Assembly: GCA_021815935.1 (NCBI GenBank)
Contig: JAKAZH010000029.1
Span: 1 to 13,520 of the forward strand
Direction: 5' to 3'
DNA from: Actinomycetes bacterium
GTDB taxonomy: Bacteria; Actinomycetota; Acidimicrobiia; Acidimicrobiales; Palsa-688
DNA length: 13,520 bases
Positions 7,679-13,520 of the stretch are shown piece after piece (the stretch's first letter is position 1; every line of letters begins with the position of its first letter). The notes under the pieces were generated by a model. That model had not been told where the DNA came from and did not search any database. It saw only the letters and a list, made by a program, of their open reading frames with translations. Made by a program: the position numbers and the translations under genes.

Positions 7679-8659
7679 GAGCCGGCCAGCGCGGGTAGAT
7701 GCCGCGCTCTGGTCCTGCTGCGCCTGCTCGCCCTGCTGCGCCGCCTGCAGGCGTTCCGCGACTCTGCCTGTGCGGGCGATCCGGGCGAGCACGTGAGAGC
7801 GTGCGGCCTCACCGTCGGCATCGAGATCGCCGAGTGATTCGACCGCCCAGCTGCGAAGTACCAGAGGAACCAGGATCTGCTCGAAGTGGACGGCGAAGTC
7901 GTAGATCCCGGCCGAAGCGATTGACGCAGCATGCCCCGCGAAGCCTTCGATGCCAGCTCCTGGCATCTCGAAGGAGCAGACCTGGCGGTCGATAGCCTGG
8001 ATCACCTCGGAGGGATTGACCGCGAGCGCAGCGGATGCAAGGTCCCGGTAGAACAGGTAGTGAAGATTCTCATCGCTCGCTACGCGGTTCATGATTGCGA
8101 CCCCGGTCGGATCTGCCAGGAGCCGTCCGGTGTTGCGATGCGAGACCCGGGTCGCGAGCTCCTGGAGCGCCAAGTAGACGACGCCGTCGATCAGGCTCAC
8201 CGATCGCGCTTCTGATGCGAATCCGACTGACACCTGTCGCATCCTCGCCCGCTCGAGGCCCACCAGATCCAGGCAACGCGTGAGACAGATCCAATCCCTG
8301 ATCACCGTCGAGTGGCGCTGCTCCTCCGCCGCCCAGCGCCGATTCCAGTCTCCGAGTGCCGAATCCGCGCCGAAGGCCGCTGTGATCGCCTGAAAATAGT
8401 GGGGGAGATTGTCCTCGGTGAGCAGATTGACCCACAGGGCGCTAGCGACGCCGTCTTCGAGGGTGACTTCGGGTACCCGTCCGTCGTCGTCGTCGGTGAA
8501 GCGACGACCGAGCTCCCAAGGTACGAGCTGGTGCGGGAACCACTCTTTGCTTCGAGCGAGGTGCGCTTCGAGGAGGACCGCGGCCGCCTCGTCCAAGACC
8601 TCACGGGTGATCCGACTCGTAGAGGCCTGTCCATCCGAGGTGACGGACGCCTCAGTCAC
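7667..8659 (-). CDS. Soluble diiron acyl-ACP desaturase (DesA/stearoyl-ACP 9-desaturase family)
   Basis: Predicted 330-residue desaturase that inserts a cis double bond into an ACP-bound acyl chain using O2 and reduced ferredoxin. All six diiron ligands of the family are visible: E82 in LLTEDNLPHYF, E113 and H116 in AEEQRH, E167 in ALQELATRVSHRNTG, and E197 and H200 in ASDENLHYLF. The order and spacing match the castor enzyme and mycobacterial DesA proteins, and the length is typical. The last 30 residues are an Ala/Gln-rich tail (LQAAQQGEQAQQDQ) that looks disordered. The GTG start at 8659 overlaps the stop of the upstream methyltransferase gene (GTGA, 8656-8659), so translation is probably coupled. 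Its 3' end overlaps the Rieske gene on the opposite strand by 12 bases. The overlap with a CFA-type methyltransferase suggests that its unsaturated product feeds methyl-branch or cyclopropane formation. Confidence 0.93.
   Translation of the reverse strand: MTEASVTSDGQASTSRITREVLDEAAAVLLEAHLARSKEWFPHQLVPWELGRRFTDDDDGRVPEVTLEDGVASALWVNLLTEDNLPHYFQAITAAFGADSALGDWNRRWAAEEQRHSTVIRDWICLTRCLDLVGLERARMRQVSVGFASEARSVSLIDGVVYLALQELATRVSHRNTGRLLADPTGVAIMNRVASDENLHYLFYRDLASAALAVNPSEVIQAIDRQVCSFEMPGAGIEGFAGHAASIASAGIYDFAVHFEQILVPLVLRSWAVESLGDLDADGEAARSHVLARIARTGRVAERLQAAQQGEQAQQDQSAASTRAGRLLVS
7714..7742. repeat. Short direct repeat coding the desaturase Gln/Ala tail
   Basis: CCTGCTGCGCC occurs at 7714-7724 and 7732-7742 (18-base period). 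Read on the minus strand it encodes the AAQQ/AQQ-rich C-terminal tail. It is probably a small internal duplication in a disordered tail. Confidence 0.4.
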
Positions 8660-9615
8660 GGCTGTCCCTCGGCTATCCGAGGAGTATCGCTTCCGGGTCG
8701 CGGACGGCGCTGCAGGCTGATTCGGTACAAGGTGCAGACCCTTTCATCGAAAAGTGCCCGGCAAAGTCTGAGGTATCGGACGTAGCGCCGGTAGGTGGAC
8801 CTCCCGACGATATCGGTAGCGGCTACGGAGTTGGCCTCCAAACGCCGTTGCCAGAGTCTAAGCGTATGAGCATAGTGGTCAGGGTCTGATCGCAGAGCCA
8901 TGATGCGCCAACTCGGTTCTGCTGACGCGATTATGTCGCTAAGTTTCGGCAGCCCCGACTCCGGGAAGATTTCCTCCGTGAGGAACGGCATCGTCTGGAC
9001 CTGGTCGGGGTCGACGTCTTCGTATGCGATCGATTGGAGCGACATCCATGCGCCGGGCCTGGTCCACTCGGCTGTAGCGTCGAAGAAGTCCCGGTAGACA
9101 GCTCGACGCTCCTGCTGAAGCAGGTCGTTGCGGGCGAAGTGCTCGAAGGCGCCGATCGACACGACAGCGTCGTAGGGGGCGTCAGGCTTGTGATCCCGCC
9201 AGTCCTCGAGGCGAATGTCGAAAACAGGGTCAGCGTCGTCAGCCTCTACACCGAATGCGGAAGCGGCCTGGTCGGAGCTGAGCGTTAAACCGGTGACGTG
9301 CGCGACCTTGCGATCGCCGACCAGGTAGCGCGCAAAAGCCCCCCACCCGCAGCCCACGTCTAGCACCCGGGAGCCCGACTCGCAGTGAGCGGAATCCGCG
9401 TGCCACGCCATCTTCGCTCGCTGCGCGTTCTCGAGGTCCTCATCCGGGTTGCCCCCATCGGGCCACAAGGCGCAGGAGTAGACCATGTCGGAGTCGAGCC
9501 AGAGGCTGTAGAAGTCTCTACCGACGTCGTAGTGATGCTCGATGGCAGCCCGGGAGGCTCCCGTTGCCGGCCTTGGTTGCGTCTCTGCGCCTTCAGTTGC
9601 AGGCGGATTTGTCAC
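8656..9615 (-). CDS. SAM-dependent fatty-acid methyltransferase (cyclopropane/mycolic acid synthase family)
   Basis: Predicted 319-residue methyltransferase that transfers a methyl group from S-adenosylmethionine to the double bond of an unsaturated acyl chain, giving a cyclopropane, methylene or methyl branch. The sequence shows the N-terminal HHYDVGRDFYSLWLD and YSCALW (C48), the SAM-binding VLDVGCGWG (84-92), GLTLSSDQ (109-116), SIGAFEHF with E158, and HYAHTLRLW with Y248. At the place of the bicarbonate-site His (LHTI in CmaA1, H167) this protein has LQSI, so Q194 replaces His while I196 is kept. The N-terminal domain is short, as in mycobacterial CmaA proteins (about 287-300) rather than E. 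coli Cfa (382). The GTG at 9615 has no Shine-Dalgarno, but TACGGT sits six bases before it, suggesting a leaderless transcript. It overlaps the desaturase gene by four bases. Whether the product is a cyclopropane or a 10-methyl(ene) chain cannot be told. Confidence 0.9.
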   Translation of the reverse strand: MTNPPATEGAETQPRPATGASRAAIEHHYDVGRDFYSLWLDSDMVYSCALWPDGGNPDEDLENAQRAKMAWHADSAHCESGSRVLDVGCGWGAFARYLVGDRKVAHVTGLTLSSDQAASAFGVEADDADPVFDIRLEDWRDHKPDAPYDAVVSIGAFEHFARNDLLQQERRAVYRDFFDATAEWTRPGAWMSLQSIAYEDVDPDQVQTMPFLTEEIFPESGLPKLSDIIASAEPSWRIMALRSDPDHYAHTLRLWQRRLEANSVAATDIVGRSTYRRYVRYLRLCRALFDERVCTLYRISLQRRPRPGSDTPRIAEGQP

Positions 9616-9621
9616 GCTCGA

Positions 9622-9627
9622 ACCGTA
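9622..9627 (-). promoter_or_regulatory. Possible -10 element of a leaderless promoter for the methyltransferase-desaturase pair
   Basis: On the minus strand TACGGT (TANNNT) is followed by six bases and then the GTG start at 9615. This spacing puts the transcription start at or near the start codon, as in known leaderless actinobacterial genes. The absence of a Shine-Dalgarno upstream of the GTG agrees with this. No clear -35 is seen. Confidence 0.4.
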
Positions 9628-9708
9628 GTCGACGTCAGGAGAAGGTAGGCGGCACCGTCGCCCTGCGTGAGTAGGGATGCGGCGTGCGTGGCGAGCGGTT
9701 ACCTTTGT

Positions 9709-9729
9709 CCGAATACTTCGACTATTCGG
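9709..9729 (-). terminator. Hairpin spanning the uup stop codon
   Basis: CCGAATA (9709-9715) and TATTCGG (9723-9729) form a perfect 7-bp inverted repeat around a 7-base loop that includes the first base of the TAG stop read on the minus strand. No T-run follows on that strand. It may mark the 3' end of the SCP2-uup transcript before the methyltransferase promoter, or be incidental. Confidence 0.35.
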
Positions 9730-11479
9730 CTGATTCTGCGAGCTCGAGCCAGGAGTTCTCCAACTGGTCCACCTCTGCTGAAGCGTCGGCGAGCTTGCCC
9801 GACAAGTCGGCGATCTGACGGTGGTCGACGAGTCCTAACAGCTTGTCGGCCAGTAGGTCCCTCTCCCGTATCGCCCGGGCAAGTTGTCGTTCCAGGTCCC
9901 TCAACTCTCTACCGACGGGCTTCGTAGTCGATTGAGCGTTCGCTGTTCGAGCACCTCGTTGCGCTTCGCCGCCAGAGGCGGTATCGCTGCGCGCCGGAAC
10001 TTCTGGCCGGAGACTGCGTTGAGGCTTGCCAACATACGACAGCCATGCTGATAAGCCTCCCGGGACTTCTTCGAGGGTGCCAGCTGAGTCGAGTGCGACG
10101 ATGCGGTCAGTGCTGCGCTCTAGGAAGGCTCGGTCGTGGCTGACGGCGACCAGGGCGCCGGGCCAGTCGTCGAGGAAATCCTCCAGAATGCGAAGCGTAT
10201 CGAGGTCCAAGTCGTTCGTCGGTTCGTCGAGCAGCAGCACGTTCGGCTTCGCCGCGAGAACCACGAGAAGTTGCAGCCGACGCCTCTCGCCGCCTGAGAG
10301 CGTGCCGACCGGCGCGAAGGGAAGCTCCCCGGTGAACCAGAAGCTCTCCATGAGCAGATTGTCCTCCGGGCTTCCAGGCGCACGGAAGTCCCCCGCCACC
10401 AGGTCGCGGACGCGCGCCTTTGGATCCAGGTCGGCACCGGTCTGGCTGTAATAGCCGACTGCGACTGTCGATCCGACCTCGATGCGGCCATGCGACGGTG
10501 TCCGCAGCCCCGCTAACAACTCCAACAGGGTCGTTTTGCCCGTGCCGTTCGCTCCGACCACCCCGAGGCGCTCACCAGGCCCGATCGAGAAAGTCACGTC
10601 GAGAAGGACGGCGGGGGCTTTCGCTGCGTAACTGAAGCTCACGTTCTCACAGGCGGCCACCTTGGTTCCCAAACGCGGCGTGCCCAAGGCCAAACCAAGC
10701 TTGGAGGAGCGTGCCGCGGCTTCAGGTCGGCTCGAGATGAGCTCGACGGCCGCGTCGATTCGGGCCTGCGGCTTGCGGCTGCGGGCCGGGGCACCCCGAC
10801 GGAGCCACTCCAACTCCCGCCTCGCGAGATTGCGTCTGGTTGCCTCGGCGCTCGCAGCGCGCTCCTCTCGTGCTGCCCGGGACTCGAGATAAGCGCTGTA
10901 GCTGCCGTCGTGGGTATAGATATGACCGCGGTCGAGTTCGACCATCCTGGTGCACACCTTGTCGAGCAGATGGCGATCGTGGCTGACGATCACGATCGCG
11001 CCGCGCCATTCGACGAGGCGGTCCTGCAGCCACACAACCGTCGCGATGTCAAGGTGGTTCGTGGGCTCGTCGACGATGAGAAGGTCCGGGGAGCGGGCGA
11101 GGATGGCGGCAAGGGCGACCCGCTTGCGTTGCCCGCCCGAGAGAACGTCACAGTCCACTTCGGCGAAGGGCCCCATTCCAAGGCGATCGAGGACGGCCCG
11201 AGCCTCCCAGCCGTCCCCTGCGGCTTCCCCGACCGTCCCGGGTGGAAGCCGGGGCACTTGCTCGAGGTATCCGACGGACGCCGCCGACCCTCGCCGGACC
11301 GTCCCATCGTCTGGGTTCTCCTGCCCTGCGACGATGCGCAGCAGGGTGGATTTTCCGGCCCCGTTGATTCCCACGATGCCCACCCGGTCGCCGTCCGACA
11401 CGGTCAAGCTCAGGCCGTCGAACAGGGTGCGATCCGACCGGCGGACCGTGACTGCTTCGAGGTCTACGAGTATCGCCAC
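9722..11479 (-). CDS. uup: ABC-F family ATPase, Uup type
   Basis: Predicted 585-residue cytoplasmic ABC-F protein with two ATPase domains and no membrane part; relatives act on ribosomes, and Uup of E. coli also binds DNA and limits transposon excision. NBD1 shows GINGAGKST (37-45), LSGGQ (113-117), LLIVDEPTNHLD (133-144) and H167. NBD2 shows GANGTGKTT (309-317), LSGGE (394-398), LLLDEPTNDLD (415-425) and H448. Between them (about 195-265) is the charged ABC-F linker with WLRRGAPARSRKPQAR, the Uup-like form of the P-site motif. A polar linker (485-520) leads to a C-terminal coiled coil (about 522-585), again Uup-like. The GTG at 11479 has a GGGAG only two bases away, too close for a normal RBS, and lies 13 bases after the SCP2-protein stop, so translation may be coupled. 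A resistance-type ABC-F is less likely given the coiled-coil tail. Confidence 0.9.
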   Translation of the reverse strand: MAILVDLEAVTVRRSDRTLFDGLSLTVSDGDRVGIVGINGAGKSTLLRIVAGQENPDDGTVRRGSAASVGYLEQVPRLPPGTVGEAAGDGWEARAVLDRLGMGPFAEVDCDVLSGGQRKRVALAAILARSPDLLIVDEPTNHLDIATVVWLQDRLVEWRGAIVIVSHDRHLLDKVCTRMVELDRGHIYTHDGSYSAYLESRAAREERAASAEATRRNLARRELEWLRRGAPARSRKPQARIDAAVELISSRPEAAARSSKLGLALGTPRLGTKVAACENVSFSYAAKAPAVLLDVTFSIGPGERLGVVGANGTGKTTLLELLAGLRTPSHGRIEVGSTVAVGYYSQTGADLDPKARVRDLVAGDFRAPGSPEDNLLMESFWFTGELPFAPVGTLSGGERRRLQLLVVLAAKPNVLLLDEPTNDLDLDTLRILEDFLDDWPGALVAVSHDRAFLERSTDRIVALDSAGTLEEVPGGLSAWLSYVGKPQRSLRPEVPARSDTASGGEAQRGARTANAQSTTKPVGRELRDLERQLARAIRERDLLADKLLGLVDHRQIADLSGKLADASAEVDQLENSWLELAESAE

Positions 11480-11492
11480 GACTCCCGGTGGC

Positions 11493-11912
11493 TTACTCGG
11501 TTATCGCCTTGATCCGTTCCATCACCAAAGCAGCGTCGGGCCCACTGGCCGCGCTCGCCGCCGGAACCTGTAGACCGAGAAGCTTGGTGATATCTCCATC
11601 CACCTTGATCCTGCCGCCCATGAACGCATTCATTGCTACGCCCGGGTCCCCGTCGACGAGCAGGGCCTTCGCCACGTCGTAGGGCATCGTCACCGTCACG
11701 TCAGGAGAATCCACGTGGCCTGTCTCAATGTCCAAAGTTCCAGAAGAAGTATCGAGGTGGGCGCGTACGATCCCGTCGCCGAAAGGTACGTCGTTGATTA
11801 TCTGGTTCATCCTGACGCTGACGGTCACTGCTGGAGCGCGGTCCTTGAACTCTTCGCGTATGAGACGTGTCTGCTCCAGCCACTCGTCGCTCAAGAACGG
11901 GAATCGGGTCAT
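11493..11912 (-). CDS. Small SCP2 (sterol-carrier-fold) lipid-binding protein
   Basis: Predicted 139-residue single-domain protein of the SCP2 fold, which holds a hydrophobic ligand such as an acyl chain or sterol-like molecule; no catalytic residues are known for this group. The start MTRFPFLSDEWLEQTRLIRE is followed by alternating beta strands (VTVSVRMNQII, VRAHLDTSSGTLDIETG, DVTVTMPYDVAKALL) and the family-typical C-terminal segment AMNAFMGGRIKVDGDITKLL. ATG 11912 is chosen because AGGAG (11922-11926, minus strand) lies nine bases upstream and because longer starts would run through the divergent gatC region. It sits 13 bases before uup, likely in one transcript. A role in carrying acyl or isoprenoid lipid would fit the nearby desaturase and methyltransferase, but that is inference. 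Confidence 0.8.
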   Translation of the reverse strand: MTRFPFLSDEWLEQTRLIREEFKDRAPAVTVSVRMNQIINDVPFGDGIVRAHLDTSSGTLDIETGHVDSPDVTVTMPYDVAKALLVDGDPGVAMNAFMGGRIKVDGDITKLLGLQVPAASAASGPDAALVMERIKAITE

Positions 11913-11921
11913 GGCGGGTAT

Positions 11922-11926
11922 CTCCT
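11922..11926 (-). promoter_or_regulatory. Ribosome binding site that sets the SCP2-protein start
   Basis: Read on the minus strand, AGGAG ends nine bases before ATG 11912. This argues against in-frame starts further upstream (for example ATG 12029), which would extend the protein by residues not typical of the family. Confidence 0.65.
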
Positions 11927-12023
11927 GGATCGGCGTGTCGGCAAGGCGCAGGGCAAAAGCGTCGCCAACTTCTGGCGCGAACCTATCGCGAATCCGCGTA
12001 TCGGCCGGGTCGATGCGTTCTCC

Positions 12024-12029
12024 TAGCAT
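12024..12029 (+). promoter_or_regulatory. Possible -10 element of a leaderless promoter for gatCA
   Basis: TAGCAT (TANNNT) is followed by six bases and then ATG 12036, the same layout as at the methyltransferase gene. It would place the transcript start on the gatC start codon. No recognisable -35 is seen. The divergent SCP2-uup unit starts 123 bases away on the other strand. Confidence 0.4.
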
Positions 12030-12035
12030 GTGGGG

Positions 12036-12338
12036 ATGCCCCGGACCATAACAACCGACGACGTGGCGCACGTGGCCCGCCTTGCCAGGCTCCGCCTGAG
12101 CGCCGAGGAACTCGGACGGTTCACCCTTCAGCTGGCCGCCGTGCTCGACCACGCGCGAGACGTTGAATCCCTGGATACGGCCGGCGTGGATCCCACCGCA
12201 CACCCCCTCCCGCTGGTCAACGTGCTACGCGACGACGAGGTGCGCCCGAGCCTTGACAGGGCCGAGGTCCTCGCAGCGGCCCCAGAAGTCGAAGACCACC
12301 GATTCCGGGTGCCGCGAATCCTCGGGGCGGCGCAGTGA
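12036..12338 (+). CDS. gatC: Asp-tRNA(Asn)/Glu-tRNA(Gln) amidotransferase subunit C
   Basis: Predicted 100-residue GatC, the small subunit that wraps around GatA and stabilises the GatCAB complex. GatCAB converts mischarged Glu-tRNA(Gln) and/or Asp-tRNA(Asn) to Gln-tRNA and Asn-tRNA in organisms lacking GlnRS or AsnRS. The helix [20 protein letters not shown] and the later [16 protein letters not shown] and [10 protein letters not shown] are typical family segments, and length is normal (about 95-100). ATG 12036 is preferred over GTG 12030 because it begins PRTITTDDV, close to the family start, and has a -10-like box six bases upstream. Its TGA overlaps the gatA start (GTGA), indicating coupled translation. 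Confidence 0.93.
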   Translation: MPRTITTDDVAHVARLARLRLSAEELGRFTLQLAAVLDHARDVESLDTAGVDPTAHPLPLVNVLRDDEVRPSLDRAEVLAAAPEVEDHRFRVPRILGAAQ

Positions 12339-13520
12339 GCGACCCTTTCAGCGTCGCGTCAATCGCAGCAGCTGTCCGCTCCGGGACCTTTTCGGCGAGC
12401 GACGTCCTCGAAGCGCACCTGGAGCGGGTAGCCGTTCACGAGGACTCTATCCATGCGTTCAACGTCGTCCTCGCCGAGGAGGCACGCCGGCGTGCTTCGA
12501 CGGTGGACGACCTCGTCGCTTCAGGACGCGACCCGGGGCCGCTTGCAGGGGTGCCGATAGCGCTCAAGGACAATCTCTGCACCCGTGGCACGCCGACCAC
12601 CTGCTCGTCGAGGATCCTCGACGGCTGGCGACCTCCCTACGATGCGACGGTTGTCGAGCGACTGGGCGCAGCAGGGGCGGTAGTGGTGGGAAAGACCAAC
12701 CTCGACGAGTTCGCTATGGGATCGTCGACTGAGAACTCCGCATTCGGGCCTACCCACAACCCCCACGACCCGACTCGGGTTCCCGGCGGGTCGTCGGGTG
12801 GGAGTGCGGCAGCGGTAGCCGCCGGGTTCGCCGCGGCGGCGCTCGGCTCGGACACCGGAGGGTCGATCCGCCAGCCCGCCGCGCTATGCGGTGTGGTCGG
12901 GGCCAAGCCTACCTACGGCCTCGTATCGCGCTACGGCCTAATTGCGTTCGCCAGCTCACTCGACCAGATCGGGCCCTTCGCCATGAACGTTGCGGACGGC
13001 GCACTGATCCTCGACGCCATTTCCGGTCCCGACGCCTTCGACTCCACGTGCCTGACCTCAGTCTCGTCGCCTTCGGCGTCACGACTCGGGCGCGGCGTCG
13101 AGGGCCTCAGGGTCGGGATCATCTCCGAGATGTCCGAGGCGGAAGGTCTCGCGTCTGACGTGCGAGCGAGACTTCTCCAAGCCGCCGAGGCACTCGAAAG
13201 CTCCGGAGCCTCGGTCGCCCCGGTGAACGTTCCGGCCGTGACCTACGGCCTTTCCGCGTACTACTTGATCGCCCCGGCCGAGGCGTCGTCGAATCTCGCC
13301 CGCTACGACGGTGTCCGCTACGGCCTACGGGCTCCTGGCGCCTCGGACATCACCGAGATGTACACCGAGAGCCGGTCACGGGGATTCGGCGACGAGGTCA
13401 AGAGGCGCATCATGCTCGGCACCTACGCTCTGTCCGCCGGCTACTACGACGCCTACTACGGCCAGGCCCAGAAAGTGCGGACCCTCATCATCAGAGACTT
13501 CGATGCGGCGTACGAGAAAT
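12335..13520 (+). CDS. gatA: Asp-tRNA(Asn)/Glu-tRNA(Gln) amidotransferase subunit A, 5' part
   Basis: Predicted GatA, the amidase-signature subunit that releases ammonia from glutamine for transamidation. The frame is open from GTG 12335 to the window end (395 codons of a usual 480-490), so the gene is cut by the window, not broken. The Ser-cisSer-Lys triad is visible: K78 in PIALKDN, cis-Ser S153 in [12 protein letters not shown], and nucleophile S177 in [11 protein letters not shown]. Other family segments are [40 protein letters not shown] and [20 protein letters not shown]. The start is set by the 4-base GTGA overlap with gatC. gatB would be expected downstream, outside the window. Confidence 0.96.
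   Translation, partial: MSDPFSVASIAAAVRSGTFSASDVLEAHLERVAVHEDSIHAFNVVLAEEARRRASTVDDLVASGRDPGPLAGVPIALKDNLCTRGTPTTCSSRILDGWRPPYDATVVERLGAAGAVVVGKTNLDEFAMGSSTENSAFGPTHNPHDPTRVPGGSSGGSAAAVAAGFAAAALGSDTGGSIRQPAALCGVVGAKPTYGLVSRYGLIAFASSLDQIGPFAMNVADGALILDAISGPDAFDSTCLTSVSSPSASRLGRGVEGLRVGIISEMSEAEGLASDVRARLLQAAEALESSGASVAPVNVPAVTYGLSAYYLIAPAEASSNLARYDGVRYGLRAPGASDITEMYTESRSRGFGDEVKRRIMLGTYALSAGYYDAYYGQAQKVRTLIIRDFDAAYEK

Noticed and set aside
10910..11573. Two overlapping 200-codon plus-strand open frames across the uup region
   Set aside because: The minus-strand ABC-F protein accounts for this DNA with all Walker, signature and H-loop motifs; the opposite frames are low-complexity and unlike known proteins.
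11913..12203. N-terminal extension of the SCP2 protein up to 12203
   Set aside because: It would run antisense through gatC and lacks family similarity; ATG 11912 has a good Shine-Dalgarno nine bases upstream.

Overview
The window is GC-rich, densely coded DNA that most resembles an actinomycete (Actinomycetota). Supporting signs are a PASTA-repeat Ser/Thr kinase of the PknB type, a mycobacterial-style soluble acyl-ACP desaturase beside a cyclopropane-fatty-acid-type methyltransferase, GTG starts, GTGA stop/start overlaps, and two possible leaderless promoters (TANNNT six bases before the start codon). A class such as Acidimicrobiia is possible, but nothing seen here proves it. All ten genes read without frameshifts. 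There are no tRNA or rRNA genes, insertion sequences, CRISPR arrays or phage genes, and no gap without a gene exceeds about 160 bases.

Left part, plus strand (1-7678): a membrane Ser/Thr kinase with four extracellular PASTA repeats; a stand-alone beta-ketoacyl synthase with a complete Cys-His-His triad; a large soluble PAS-PAS-PAS-GGDEF-EAL protein that should make and/or break cyclic di-GMP; and a Rieske-type mononuclear iron oxygenase. Each of the three gaps is 78-160 bases, so these may be separate transcription units.

Middle part, minus strand (7667-9615): a methyltransferase of the cyclopropane/mycolic acid synthase family is followed, through a GTGA overlap, by a diiron acyl-ACP desaturase. 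The pair makes chemical sense: the desaturase creates the double bond and the methyltransferase adds a one-carbon group across such a bond. The desaturase reading frame converges on the Rieske gene and overlaps it by 12 bases.

Right part: on the minus strand, a small SCP2-fold lipid-binding protein and a Uup-type ABC-F ATPase form a likely two-gene unit (9722-11912). Diverging from it on the plus strand are gatC and the 5' part of gatA (cut by the window end), encoding subunits of the Asp-tRNA(Asn)/Glu-tRNA(Gln) amidotransferase.

The most interesting aspect is a lipid-flavoured neighbourhood (ketosynthase, Rieske oxygenase, desaturase, CFA-type methyltransferase, SCP2 protein) with two signalling proteins (PASTA kinase, c-di-GMP enzyme) embedded. 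Whether this is one functional system or a chance grouping cannot be decided from the sequence. I did not find a clearly new defence or mobile system.
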